NCBI RefSeq assembly: GCF_006716645.1
Contig: NZ_VFPL01000001.1
Span: 3,162,001 to 3,226,000, forward strand
DNA: 64,000 bases
Direction: 5' to 3'
From: Arcticibacter tournemirensis
GTDB taxonomy: Bacteria; Bacteroidota; Bacteroidia; Sphingobacteriales; Sphingobacteriaceae
Positions 28,515-37,325 of the stretch are shown one piece after another. The stretch's first letter is position 1. Each line of letters starts with the position of its first letter. The translations under genes and the position numbers were made by a program. Under the pieces are notes generated by a model. The model did not search any database, was not told the DNA's origin, and saw only the letters and a program-made list of their open reading frames with translations.

Positions 28515-28659
28515 TTGAAGGTTGAAAGTTTAATGTAATAAGTAAAAAAAGCTGCGATGTCGTCGCAGCTTTTTTATTTAAAGAAGTTTAGTCGTATCGT
28601 TAACTTAAAACGTATGACTTTTCACTTTCCATTTTGAACTTTCAGCTTTCAACTTACAA
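28515..28659. repeat. Heptamer-periodic arrays R2 flanking the gltA terminator as an inverted repeat
   Basis: Four heptamers run on the plus strand from 28515 (TTGAAGG, TTGAAAG and two variants), and seven run on the minus strand over 28611-28659 (TTGTAAG, TTGAAAG, CTGAAAG and variants), with units facing each other. The best arms are 28513-28530 and 28637-28654, 16 of 18 paired. The minus-strand array overlaps the nupC stop codon. A terminator sits between the arms. Confidence 0.75.
28544..28575. terminator. Bidirectional terminator between gltA and nupC
   Basis: Perfect stem GCTGCGA / TCGCAGC (28551-28557 and 28563-28569), flanked by an A-run upstream and a T-run downstream that extend the stem and give a U-tract in both directions. 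It separates two convergent genes. Confidence 0.9.
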
Positions 28660-29928
28660 AAGAATGCCTGCTATAGTTGCAGAAAGATAAGAGGCCAGGG
28701 TTCCGCAGATGAGTGCTTTGACTCCAAGCCGTGCAAGATCAGTACGGCGTTCGGGTGCGAGTTCGCCGATGCCGCCAACCTGAATGGCGATAGAGCTGAA
28801 ATTAGCAAATCCGCATAACGCAAAGCTGGTTATGATGAGGGTTTTGGGATCTATTACGCCTTTCACTTTTGCCAGGTCGAGGTAAGCTACAAATTCGTTG
28901 ATCACCATTTTTGTGCCCATCAGGGAGCCTGCAGTTTGAATATCTTTTCCGGGCACGCCCATTGCCCATGCAAAAATCGAGAAAAATGCGCCCAGTATCT
29001 GCTTGAGATTTAAAGTATGAACGTCAATGCCTATATAGGAAAGAGACACTCCTATATTACCGAGCCCCATACCCACCCAACCCAGGACGTAGTCTATCAG
29101 AGCAATGATGGCAATGAACCCAATAAGCATAGCAATTACATTTAAACCGACTTTTAAGCCGTCACTGGCTCCGTGAGAAATGGAGTCGACGAGATTTGCA
29201 CTCGTCTTTTTGATTTCTAAAGAAACCTGGCCCTTCGTTTCTGACACCTGGGTCTCGGGCCAGACTATTTTTGATATCACTAAAGCTGCCGGCGCTGCCA
29301 TAATACTGGCTGCCAGGAGGTATTCTGCTGGTACTCCAAGTGAAATATAGACAGCCATTACTCCTCCTGCTATACAGGCCATACTACCTGTCATTGATGC
29401 CAGCAGCTCCGACATGGTCATTCCTTTAAGATAAGGTTTGATCATAATCTGCGCTTCCACCTGCCCAACGAATGCACTCGCAATGTTCGATAGAGCTTCT
29501 GATCCCGAAACTCCCATTATTTTATAAACTGCATAGGCGAATACTTTCACGATGCGTTGCATAATACCAAGGTAATAAGCAACACTAACTAACACAGCGA
29601 CGAAAATGATAGTGGGAATAATGCTGAAAAAGAAGATCATTTCATTGCCAGGCCCAAATGCTCTGCCCATAAACTCCCTGTTCACCAGGGGACCGAACAC
29701 AAAGTCGGCTCCTGCCTGCGAAAAACTAAGGATTTTTGTGACGGCTGCTCCGAGCCAGGCAAAAATGTGCTTGCCCACAGGAACTTTCAAGATAAACACT
29801 GCCAGCAACAACTGGATGGCAATACCAGAAAACACAAGACGGTAGTTGATGGCTTTACGGTTGTTAGACATCAAAAATGCGATGGCAAAAATCAGCACGA
29901 TACCAATTATGCCTGTAAATCGTTCCAT
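28654..29928 (-). CDS. nupC: Concentrative nucleoside transporter (NupC family)
   Basis: This 424-residue inner-membrane protein imports nucleosides by proton or sodium symport. It has the CNT family layout: a leading helical domain, the gate region near GNEMIFFFSIIPTIIFVAVL, the nucleoside-binding segments GQVEAQIMIKPYL and MTGSMACIAGGVMAVYI, and the C-terminal NEFVAYLDLAKV and FALCGFANFSSIAIQVGGIG blocks. Multiple membrane helices are evident. It lies upstream (in transcription order after) of the bifunctional nuclease gene on the same strand, 56 bases apart, so cotranscription is possible. Confidence 0.92.
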   Translation of the reverse strand: MERFTGIIGIVLIFAIAFLMSNNRKAINYRLVFSGIAIQLLLAVFILKVPVGKHIFAWLGAAVTKILSFSQAGADFVFGPLVNREFMGRAFGPGNEMIFFFSIIPTIIFVAVLVSVAYYLGIMQRIVKVFAYAVYKIMGVSGSEALSNIASAFVGQVEAQIMIKPYLKGMTMSELLASMTGSMACIAGGVMAVYISLGVPAEYLLAASIMAAPAALVISKIVWPETQVSETKGQVSLEIKKTSANLVDSISHGASDGLKVGLNVIAMLIGFIAIIALIDYVLGWVGMGLGNIGVSLSYIGIDVHTLNLKQILGAFFSIFAWAMGVPGKDIQTAGSLMGTKMVINEFVAYLDLAKVKGVIDPKTLIITSFALCGFANFSSIAIQVGGIGELAPERRTDLARLGVKALICGTLASYLSATIAGILL

Positions 29929-29984
29929 AAATTATAAAAGGGGAGTATAAAGGTGTAATATATTGAGAATTGCAATTGCTATGA

Positions 29985-30584
29985 TTATGAAGATTTTCTT
30001 CTGGACAGTTCGTCCCTTATTTTTACTGCTTTTTCGTATGCCTCTTCCGACAGCGCCTGCTGTAGTTTGTCTTTTAGCTCATCATCGCTCATGCTGGCGT
30101 AATTGACAGAGGATTCTACGACTTTTTCGTCTGCAGGTGTACCTTCCATATTTTCAAGGAAAACAAAGTCATTTCCTTCAATCATTATTCCGGCTGTCGA
30201 TAAAATAAACTCGTATGTATGAATAGGACACTCAAAGCGTACCGCAAGTGCAATAGCATCGGACGTTCGTGCGTCTATTTCCATGGTCTTCTTCCCGTCG
30301 CTGCACACCAGCTTTGCATAGAAGATTCCATCAATAAGATTATAGATAATAACTTCCTGAATATTGATGCCGAACGATAAGGCGAAGGATTTAAAGAGAT
30401 CGTGTGTTAAGGGCCGGGTGGGAGTCATTTTTTCTATTTCGATCGCTATGGCTTGCGCTTCGAACCCCCCGATGATAATTGGCAGCCGCCGTCGACCGTT
30501 CACTTCTCCCAAAACCAAAGCATAAGCTCCCGATTGCGTCTGGCTATAAGATAGTCCTACTATATCTAATTTAATTTTTTTCAT
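29985..30584 (-). CDS. Bifunctional nuclease (DUF151) domain protein with UVR motif
   Basis: This 199-residue protein has an N-terminal DUF151/bifunctional-nuclease domain (about 1-130: LPIIIGGFEAQAIAIEIEKM, RPLTHDLFKSF, DARTSDAIALAVRFECPI) and a C-terminal UvrB/UvrC-type helical motif (about 163-195: DDELKDKLQQALSEEAYEKA followed by VKIRDELSR). The family is widespread and conserved, but its biochemical role in bacteria is uncertain; nuclease activity is known from plant relatives. The gene is followed on the same strand by nupC. Confidence 0.88.
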   Translation of the reverse strand: MKKIKLDIVGLSYSQTQSGAYALVLGEVNGRRRLPIIIGGFEAQAIAIEIEKMTPTRPLTHDLFKSFALSFGINIQEVIIYNLIDGIFYAKLVCSDGKKTMEIDARTSDAIALAVRFECPIHTYEFILSTAGIMIEGNDFVFLENMEGTPADEKVVESSVNYASMSDDELKDKLQQALSEEAYEKAVKIRDELSRRKSS

Positions 30585-30726
30585 GTCTCACTGGCCTTAA
30601 CCTTCTGTGTTGCTTAAATTCTGCATTTTAAAACCTTACTAATATGTCAGGTATGTTCCAGGATAATCCTGTATCTTGCCGTTATTTGCAAAAGCCCTGC
30701 CAGGATATGGCATAGAAAAAGCAATG

Positions 30727-30757
30727 TTGTACTTTACCATTAGTAAATTTACTTTTG
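30727..30757 (+). promoter_or_regulatory. Candidate Bacteroidota promoter upstream of the TPR gene
   Basis: TTG at 30727 and TACTTTTG at 30750-30757 are separated by 20 bases, which fits the Bacteroidota consensus (TTTG, about 19-20 bases, TAnnTTTG). It is the best two-box promoter in the window and lies 73 bases before the TPR gene, likely also driving chrA. Confidence 0.5.
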
Positions 30758-30830
30758 CAGTTGTTCGGAGAATAACATCAACGGATAATTTATTTTTTGC
30801 AAATTTAGTTTAAAAAAGCATCTTTTTAAA

Positions 30831-31163
30831 ATGAAGGCAGCTCGTTTACAAAAGCTTTTGGAATTTTCTGAAAAAGAAACATCGGACCCTTTTCTAAAGT
30901 ATGCACTGGCTACCGAGTATTTAAATCTTGGCGACACAGAATCAGCTCTGAAATATTTTGAAGACCTTGTCTTAAATCATGAAGATTATGTGGGGACTTA
31001 TTATCATTTGGGTAAGCTATATGAGGGGCTGGAGAGAACCGAAGACGCGCTGAAGACCTATCAGAAAGGAATGGACGTGGCCAGCCGTGCCGGGAACACT
31101 CACACCCTATCAGAATTACAGGCAGCGTACAGGTCTGCAAACTTAAACTACGAGGACGACTGA
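30831..31163 (+). CDS. Small tetratricopeptide-repeat protein
   Basis: This 110-residue cytoplasmic protein consists almost wholly of TPR helices: DPFLKYALATEYLNLGDTES followed by a second repeat VGTYYHLGKLYEGLERTEDAL, with the usual small and aromatic residues at TPR consensus positions. Such proteins mediate protein contacts; no enzymatic function is indicated. It ends one base before the TTG start of chrA, so the two are likely cotranscribed. Confidence 0.8.
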   Translation: MKAARLQKLLEFSEKETSDPFLKYALATEYLNLGDTESALKYFEDLVLNHEDYVGTYYHLGKLYEGLERTEDALKTYQKGMDVASRAGNTHTLSELQAAYRSANLNYEDD

Positions 31164-31164
31164 T

Positions 31165-32364
31165 TTGAATGCCAGAAAACTTCTTTTTTTGCGTGACGCC
31201 GCATTGTTCACGCTCACCGCATTCGGCGGACCGCAGGCACATATCAGCATTCTTCTGAAAGAATTTGTAAAAAAGAGACAGTATATCAGCGAAAGTGATC
31301 TTCTTGAGCTTAATGCATTTACTCAAATACTTCCCGGCCCTTCTTCTACACAGACGATTATAGGTATTGCTTATAAGGTGGGTGGGTTACAGATGGCGTT
31401 GCTTACTTTCCTGGTCTGGATCATTCCTTCCGCTACTGCTATGTGTCTTATCGCCCTGGCATATTCTTCTCTTGGCCAGAAGGAAAGGTTTGATCACGTT
31501 CTGCAATTTGTTCAGCCTGTTGCCGTTGGCACAGTAGGCTATGCCGCTTTCACTCTGGCCAGATCCGTTTTAAAAACGAGAACAACGATGTGGCTTGCAA
31601 TAGGAGCGGTTATTGTAACTCTTATACTCAAAAATGCATTTGTGTTTCCTATACTTATACTCATTGGAGGAATCATTTCTTCAGCTCTGGAAACCACTGC
31701 AGAGGAAAATGCGCTGAGGGTAAAGTTATTTGCTGGGATTAACAGAAATAAAGTACTCTATTTCCTTGGTGTTCTGCTGGTATTTGCGATTCTCGGTGCA
31801 ATTATAAATCAAACCTCGCCGTTCAGTTTACCTATTCGTCTTTTCGAAAATTTCTACCGTAACGGAATTATTATTTTTGGTGGGGGACAGGTGTTGGTAC
31901 CGCTGATGTTTACCGAATTTGTCGAGATGAAACATTATCTTTCGTCAGAGCAGTTTATCACAGGGTATGCTTTTCAGCAAATCGTACCGGGGCCGACCTT
32001 TTCGTTTTCATCATTCTTAGGAGCAATGGCAATGAAAAATTCAGGCAGTGGAATAGGGGGGCAAGTTGTAGGCAGCATTGTAGCAACCCTCGGAATTAAC
32101 TTACCTGGAGCGATCCTTGTATTATTTTTTGTTCCTTTTTGGAGTGACCTGAAAAAGATCACCAGAATAAAGAATTCTTTGTCGGGAATTAATGCTGTTG
32201 CTGTAGGCTTTATTATAGCGGCCTTTATATTCCTAATGAAACCGATAGGAGTGAGCTTCCTGTCTATGGGACTGGTGATCTCAACTTTTCTTATTCTATA
32301 TCTAACCAACATCAGGACACCCTTTCTGATTATAGCAGGTGTTCTGATGGGTTTGCTGGTCTAG
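31165..32364 (+). CDS. chrA: Chromate transporter, two-domain ChrA (CHR family)
   Basis: This 399-residue inner-membrane protein has the duplicated CHR layout. Each half opens with the family motif: FTLTAFGGPQAHISIL near residue 15, and FYRNGIIIFGGGQVLVPLM near residue 230; each carries a PGP signature (QILPGPSSTQ and QIVPGPTFSF). About ten membrane segments are visible. Substrate in uncharacterised members may be chromate or another anion. The start is a TTG one base after the TPR stop: the family motif begins so close to it that no later ATG can be used. The stop abuts the convergent dnaB stop with no gap. Confidence 0.88.
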   Translation: MNARKLLFLRDAALFTLTAFGGPQAHISILLKEFVKKRQYISESDLLELNAFTQILPGPSSTQTIIGIAYKVGGLQMALLTFLVWIIPSATAMCLIALAYSSLGQKERFDHVLQFVQPVAVGTVGYAAFTLARSVLKTRTTMWLAIGAVIVTLILKNAFVFPILILIGGIISSALETTAEENALRVKLFAGINRNKVLYFLGVLLVFAILGAIINQTSPFSLPIRLFENFYRNGIIIFGGGQVLVPLMFTEFVEMKHYLSSEQFITGYAFQQIVPGPTFSFSSFLGAMAMKNSGSGIGGQVVGSIVATLGINLPGAILVLFFVPFWSDLKKITRIKNSLSGINAVAVGFIIAAFIFLMKPIGVSFLSMGLVISTFLILYLTNIRTPFLIIAGVLMGLLV

Positions 32365-33939
32365 CTAGAATGGAGGTTCTTCATCTATATCATCCATCCT
32401 GGAGGGGCGGATGATAAAGTTGCCTGGTTTATCGAAATCGGATGAAGGCGCCATGCCGGCAAAAGGATCGGAACCTCCAGATAAAGCAGCTGAAGCTGAA
32501 AAGTCTTCTTCCAGGTCGGCGAACTTAACGTATTTACCAACGAAGCGTAAAGGAACGGTTCCGGTTTCGCCATTACGGTGTTTCGCAATGATTACTTCAC
32601 CTACACCAATAGTCGATCGGCCCTCTTCATCCTCTGTTAATCCATAATATTCAGGGCGATAAAGGAACAATACCATATCGGCGTCCTGCTCAATGGATCC
32701 TGATTCACGTAAGTCTGACAACATTGGCTTTTTGCTTGCGCCAGGGCGGCTTTCTACTGCACGACTCAGCTGCGACAGCGCTATCACAGGAACATTCAGC
32801 TCCTTTGCCACAGACTTTAAAGCTCTTGATATACTACCAATCTCCTGTTCACGGTTTCCGCCGCCTTTTCCTTCGCCTTTACCATGCATCAGCTGCAAAT
32901 AATCGACGATGATCATCTGAATATCGTATTGAGCTTTTAACCGCCGGCATTTTGCTCTGAACTCAAAAATATTGAGAGCGGGGGTATCGTCGATGAAGAG
33001 GGGGGCTTCGGTAAGCGTGCCGATCTTCGAATGAAGCTGCTGCCATTCCCACTCAGCAAGACTGCCTTTACGCAGTTTTTCCTGCTCAATTTCTGCTTCG
33101 CCCGAGATCAAACGATTAACGAGCTGAACGGATGACATTTCCAGAGAGAATACAACTACCGGCTTGCCAAATTGTACAGCCGCATTACGGGCACAACTTA
33201 AAACGAAGGCCGTCTTACCCATTGCCGGACGTGCTGCTATAATGACAAGATCGGAAGGCTGCCATCCTGAAGTCATCCTGTCAAGTGCGGTAAAGCCCGA
33301 AGGAACACCCGTTAACCCGTCAACTTTATCACGAAGCTTTTCGAGTGATTCGAGTGATTCACGCACGATGTCGTCCATTTTTCTCGTATCCCGTCTGAGG
33401 TTGTTCTGGGCTATATCGAACAGATTCTTTTCTGCGAGATCAAGAAGGTCGAAAATATCGGTAGTATCCTCATAAGCGTTGCTAATGATATCCGTAGAGA
33501 TACGTATCAACTCACGCTGGATATATTTCTGAGAAACAATGCGGGCGTGAAATTCTATATTGGCAGCAGATACCACACGGTTGGTAAGCTCTGTAATGTA
33601 ATAGGCGCCGCCGATCATTTCAAGATCACCTTGCTGCCGCAGTTGAGCTGTAACTGTAAGAATATCGACTGGTGATGACTTCTGAAATAAGGCATGTATA
33701 GCCTCAAATATTTTCTGATGACTTTCTTTGTAAAAAACTTCCGGCTTAAGAATATCTATTACGGCAGAAAGGGCATCTTTTTCAAGCATTAATGCACCAA
33801 GCACCGCTTCTTCGAGGTCTACAGCCTGGGGAGGAAGTTTTCCGAGGCCACTGACCAAATTGTTTAATTTGGTACGCCGCTCCGAAAAGGGCATAATTTT
33901 TCCTGAATAGTTGCCTTGATTTTCCTTTTCTAAACTCAT
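32365..33939 (-). CDS. dnaB: Replicative DNA helicase DnaB
   Basis: This 524-residue hexameric helicase unwinds DNA at the replication fork. The N-terminal DnaB domain spans about 25-135 (PPQAVDLEEAVLGALMLEKD), the RecA-like motor about 190-470 with Walker A AARPAMGKTAF, the Walker B region MIIVDYLQLM, and SQLSRAVE with an arginine-rich motif. No intein is present. The start at 33939 (MSLEKENQ) is chosen over an upstream in-frame codon because a perfect TACTTTTG promoter box ends five bases before it. The C-terminus (DDIDEEPPF) is acidic as in other bacterial DnaB proteins. Confidence 0.95.
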   Translation of the reverse strand: MSLEKENQGNYSGKIMPFSERRTKLNNLVSGLGKLPPQAVDLEEAVLGALMLEKDALSAVIDILKPEVFYKESHQKIFEAIHALFQKSSPVDILTVTAQLRQQGDLEMIGGAYYITELTNRVVSAANIEFHARIVSQKYIQRELIRISTDIISNAYEDTTDIFDLLDLAEKNLFDIAQNNLRRDTRKMDDIVRESLESLEKLRDKVDGLTGVPSGFTALDRMTSGWQPSDLVIIAARPAMGKTAFVLSCARNAAVQFGKPVVVFSLEMSSVQLVNRLISGEAEIEQEKLRKGSLAEWEWQQLHSKIGTLTEAPLFIDDTPALNIFEFRAKCRRLKAQYDIQMIIVDYLQLMHGKGEGKGGGNREQEIGSISRALKSVAKELNVPVIALSQLSRAVESRPGASKKPMLSDLRESGSIEQDADMVLFLYRPEYYGLTEDEEGRSTIGVGEVIIAKHRNGETGTVPLRFVGKYVKFADLEEDFSASAALSGGSDPFAGMAPSSDFDKPGNFIIRPSRMDDIDEEPPF

Positions 33940-33944
33940 CGTTG

Positions 33945-33952
33945 CAAAAGTA
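33945..33952 (-). promoter_or_regulatory. Candidate promoter -7 box for dnaB, nearly leaderless
   Basis: TACTTTTG on the minus strand matches TAnnTTTG exactly and ends five bases before the dnaB ATG. If used, the transcript would begin at or within a base or two of the start codon. Confidence 0.4.
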
Positions 33953-34196
33953 CACAATAAGCTTGTTTTGTTTGTACACAAGGGCAGTTTTACACTTACT
34001 TATTTTTGTTAAAAAACCGCCTTTTCTATTCACAATTGAATGTGGAAAATATGTTAATAGTCCAGAAGATGAGGCTCTCAGCCTTATTTAGTTTATGTTA
34101 ATAACTTTTGATTTTGTTAGAAACGAAATAAAAGCGACCGGGAAAAGCCTATTTCTGATTAAAATATCAGTACTTTGCATGCTAAAATTTTTATTA

Positions 34197-34958
34197 ATGA
34201 ACACTAACCCGGATAAGCCAGCGCAGGAAAACAACCAAATGGTGTTTGGAATCCGCGCGGTAATTGAGGCCGTAAAAAGCGGGAAAGATATTGAGTCAGT
34301 TTACGTGCAGAGAGGCCTTACAGGAGGCCTGTATCTTGAGCTGAAGGCTGTTCTGAAAGAACATCAGCTCGTCTTTCAGTCGGTTCCCATAGAGAAGCTT
34401 AACCGCATTACCCGTAAGAACCACCAGGGGGTTATAGGTATCATATCTCCGGTAACCTATCAGAACATTGAAAATATAATTCAGGAAGTGTATGAGCGGG
34501 GAGAAGTTCCCCTGATACTGCTGCTGGATGGCATTACCGACGTTCGTAATCTAGGCGCTATTGCAAGAACGGCAGAATGTGCCGGCGTTCATGCTCTTGT
34601 TGTTCCTGCAAAGGGTTCAGCCCAGATCAATTCAGACGCTATCAAAACGTCAGCAGGAGCGCTTTTTAAAATCCCGGTGTGCCGTCACGACAGTCTGCTA
34701 AAAGTATGCCGTTACCTTCGCGAGTCAGGCTTACAAATAGTGGCATGCACCGAAAAGACGAACGACTATCTTTATACTGTTAACTACACGGTTCCTACGG
34801 TTGTTGTTATGGGATCTGAGGAAAGCGGTATTTCATCAGAAATAATACGTACAGCTGATCATCTTGCAAAAATTCCAATGCACGGCGAAATAGCGTCACT
34901 CAACGTTTCAGTTTCTGCGGGAATCATTTTGTATGAGGTGGTCAGACAGAGAATGTGA
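34197..34958 (+). CDS. rlmB: 23S rRNA 2'-O-ribose methyltransferase, RlmB/SpoU type
   Basis: This about 253-residue SPOUT methyltransferase should methylate the ribose of a guanosine in 23S rRNA. It has the N-terminal substrate-binding domain (MVFGIRAVIEAVKSGK, HQGVIGIISP) and the knotted SpoU catalytic domain with motif 1 LLDGITDVRNLGAIARTAEC, motif 2 VVVMGSEESGIS and motif 3 IPMHGEIASLNVSVSAGIIL. The ATG at 34197 is preferred because family members begin shortly before the QMVFGI motif; in-frame ATGs at 34179 and 34095 are possible. Confidence 0.88.
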   Translation: MNTNPDKPAQENNQMVFGIRAVIEAVKSGKDIESVYVQRGLTGGLYLELKAVLKEHQLVFQSVPIEKLNRITRKNHQGVIGIISPVTYQNIENIIQEVYERGEVPLILLLDGITDVRNLGAIARTAECAGVHALVVPAKGSAQINSDAIKTSAGALFKIPVCRHDSLLKVCRYLRESGLQIVACTEKTNDYLYTVNYTVPTVVVMGSEESGISSEIIRTADHLAKIPMHGEIASLNVSVSAGIILYEVVRQRM

Positions 34959-35088
34959 TTGCAGGTTGTGGGTTGTGGGTTGCAGGGATATCAATTAAAG
35001 AGCGGGGATATGGAGAAAGCCTGTAACAGGCTTTTTAAGTTTCCTGCATCGCAACCTCAACATTCAACTCACAACCCACAACCCACAA
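34959..35088. repeat. Heptamer-periodic arrays R3 as an inverted repeat around a terminator
   Basis: The first base after the rlmB stop starts four plus-strand heptamers (TTGCAGG, TTGTGGG, TTGTGGG, TTGCAGG). Five minus-strand heptamers occupy 35054-35088. The arms 34965-34982 and 35072-35089 are an 18-base perfect inverted repeat, with a short terminator hairpin between. The whole convergent gap can fold as one nested structure. Confidence 0.8.
35016..35036. terminator. Terminator hairpin inside repeat R3
   Basis: AAAGCCTG / CAGGCTTT (35016-35023 and 35027-35034) with a 3-base loop, followed by further T residues. It lies between convergent rlmB and the mannose-1-phosphate guanylyltransferase gene. 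Confidence 0.65.
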
Positions 35089-35104
35089 CATACACCTCAT
35101 AACT

Positions 35105-36187
35105 CTAAATGTATTCCGTGCCAAATTTCGATTTTACGTCTGAGACGATCTCTTTAACTCTTTGTTCCTGACTTTTGTGGCAGATCATTAAGGTATTATT
35201 TGCTTCCACAACGATGTAGTCATCCAGGCCTTGTAATACTACCAGTTTATCAGGCGGTACATTAACAATACAATTTGACGAATCGTACATCATGACTTTT
35301 TTCGAATGCTGTACAGCATTTCCGAGGTAATCTTTCTCTGAAAGTTCGTAAACAGAAGCCCAGGTACCGAGGTCGGACCAGCCGAAGTCTGTTGGCAAAA
35401 CGTAAACATTTGACGCTTTCTCCATAATGCCATAGTCAATAGAGATATTGGTACATTGATAATACGCATTTTGAATAAAAGGCTGCTCGGCAGGAGTATT
35501 GAAGTTTTTGTCGCCTTCTTTGAATATCTCATTCATTTCATGAAGGTGCTGATCAAAAGCATTCAGTATGGAGGAAACAGACCATACGAAGATGCCCGCA
35601 TTCCATAAGAACTCTCCGCTATGCACAAAAGTATTGGCCAGTTCAGCATTCGGTTTTTCGGTAAAGGTTTTCACCTTGTAAAGGTTTCCCTCCAGGGTGT
35701 GCTGGGTAAATTGAATGTAACCATAGCCAGTATCAGGTCTCGACGGTTTAATTCCGAGGGTTATCAGGCAATTATTTCGCGATGCAGCATCAAGAGAGAA
35801 ATTAATATCCTTGACAAATTCCTCTGTATCCAGTATAAGGTGATCTGCGGGAGATACAACGATAGAAGCTTCGGGATTCAGCATCGCGATTTTATGACAA
35901 GCATAGGCGATGCAAGGAGCCGTATTGCGCATTACCGGTTCCCCGAGTATCTGGTCGGCAGCCAATTGAGGCAATTGCTCTGCTACCAGCGACTTATAAT
36001 TGTCGTTGGTGACGATATATATATTTCCGGCAGGGACGATTTTTAAGAAGCGCTCATACGTTTGTTGAATCAGGGTTTTTCCGGTACCAAGGATATCAAT
36101 AAATTGTTTAGGATGAGCAGTACGGCTAATGGGCCAGAAACGGCTTCCTATGCCCCCTGCCATAATAACAGCATAAAAGTTCTTCAT
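35105..36187 (-). CDS. manC: Mannose-1-phosphate guanylyltransferase
   Basis: This 360-residue enzyme makes GDP-mannose for surface polysaccharides. The nucleotidyltransferase signature is at the N-terminus (MAGGIGSRFWPISRTAHPKQF), followed by the ADHLI segment, VKTFTEKPN and WNAGIFVW, and a short left-handed helix end (FGWSDLGTWASVYEL). It is the single-domain type: the C-terminal phosphomannose isomerase domain of two-domain ManC proteins is absent. The neighbouring kdsD on the same strand, 77 bases upstream, also belongs to surface-sugar synthesis. Confidence 0.9.
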   Translation of the reverse strand: MKNFYAVIMAGGIGSRFWPISRTAHPKQFIDILGTGKTLIQQTYERFLKIVPAGNIYIVTNDNYKSLVAEQLPQLAADQILGEPVMRNTAPCIAYACHKIAMLNPEASIVVSPADHLILDTEEFVKDINFSLDAASRNNCLITLGIKPSRPDTGYGYIQFTQHTLEGNLYKVKTFTEKPNAELANTFVHSGEFLWNAGIFVWSVSSILNAFDQHLHEMNEIFKEGDKNFNTPAEQPFIQNAYYQCTNISIDYGIMEKASNVYVLPTDFGWSDLGTWASVYELSEKDYLGNAVQHSKKVMMYDSSNCIVNVPPDKLVVLQGLDDYIVVEANNTLMICHKSQEQRVKEIVSDVKSKFGTEYI

Positions 36188-36264
36188 TTAACTTGTAATA
36201 AGATTAGTACCGTTTTTGTTTGAAATGGTATTCCTTATCCATCAACAGCGTCTTAAATCTGTAT

Positions 36265-37230
36265 TTAAATAATACCTTCTTTTAGCAGATCGTGCAAATG
36301 CACTACACCTTTGTATTCGCCATTATCCGCAACGATAAGCTGAGTGATATTATTTGATCGCATCAATTCAAGTGCGTTTACTGCGAGCTCGCTGCTCTCA
36401 ATTTTCCTAGGGGATTTTGACATAATGTCTTTGGCTTCCAGACCGTGAACGCTGTCGTATTTCTCCATCATCCTTCTGATATCTCCGTCAGTAATAATCC
36501 CTTCTATCGTTCCCTTATTAACAACAACTGTTGCGCCCAGCCGGTCTCTTGTAATGCCGATGATGACCTCTTTGACCGATGCATGGGGTGGGACTTCAGG
36601 TTTTTCGTTATTAATATACAGATCGCTTACTTTCAGATACAAGCGTTTCCCAAGGGATCCTCCGGGATGAAACTTAGCGAAATCCTCGCTGCTGAAACTA
36701 CGGCATTCGAGCAGACATACTGCCAGGATATCACCCATAACAAGCTGCGCGGTGGTACTTGTTGTAGGGGCAAGGTTAAGCGGGCATGCTTCTTTTTCTA
36801 CAGTGGTATCAAGCACATAGTCTGCCTGCCGGGCAAGATAAGATTCTTTATCGCCCACCATTCCTACCAATGTGTTTCCGCCATGTTTGAGTAAGGGAAC
36901 AAGAATTTTAATCTCCGAAGTATTACCACTTTTCGAAATGCAGATCACTAAATCGTCTTTCTGTATTATTCCAAGATCGCCGTGAACCGCATCTGCTGCG
37001 TGCATGAATACTGATGGTGTGCCAGTGGAATTAAAGGTTGCCACAATTTTCTGAGCGATTAACGCACTCTTTCCCACACCAGTAACTACGACGCGCCCTT
37101 TTAGCGAGAGAATGCGCTCTATTATCACATAAAAGTCATTATTTATTCTTTCTGCGAGGCCTGATATTCCTTCGACTTCTGCCTCCAGGGTTCTTTTTGC
37201 TATTTGTAATACTTCAGTATTTGTTTTCAA
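36265..37230 (-). CDS. kdsD: D-arabinose-5-phosphate isomerase (KpsF/GutQ family)
   Basis: This 321-residue enzyme converts ribulose-5-phosphate to arabinose-5-phosphate, the first step toward Kdo of lipopolysaccharide. An SIS sugar-isomerase domain (about 30-180: VVVTGVGKSALIAQKIVATFNSTG, VICISKSGNTSEI, PTTSTTAQLVMGD) is followed by two CBS domains (about 205-321). The start must be the TTG at 37230: a TAA stands directly before it and no ATG or GTG lies before the conserved SIS motifs. The next Kdo gene, kdsA, is about 2.3 kb away beyond recQ on the opposite strand. Confidence 0.9.
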   Translation of the reverse strand: MKTNTEVLQIAKRTLEAEVEGISGLAERINNDFYVIIERILSLKGRVVVTGVGKSALIAQKIVATFNSTGTPSVFMHAADAVHGDLGIIQKDDLVICISKSGNTSEIKILVPLLKHGGNTLVGMVGDKESYLARQADYVLDTTVEKEACPLNLAPTTSTTAQLVMGDILAVCLLECRSFSSEDFAKFHPGGSLGKRLYLKVSDLYINNEKPEVPPHASVKEVIIGITRDRLGATVVVNKGTIEGIITDGDIRRMMEKYDSVHGLEAKDIMSKSPRKIESSELAVNALELMRSNNITQLIVADNGEYKGVVHLHDLLKEGII

Positions 37231-37325
37231 TTAGAAATTTTTTAATTAAACATACTAATTCACGGCAAAAATATGTTATTTTGGGGTTAAGTTTAGGTTT
37301 TCTAAATTTTTTCCCACGGAGGACG

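Noticed and set aside
36265-37230. TTG start of kdsD as a mis-call hiding a longer gene
   Set aside because: A stop codon stands directly before the TTG, and the SIS domain starts at the expected distance, so the gene is full length.
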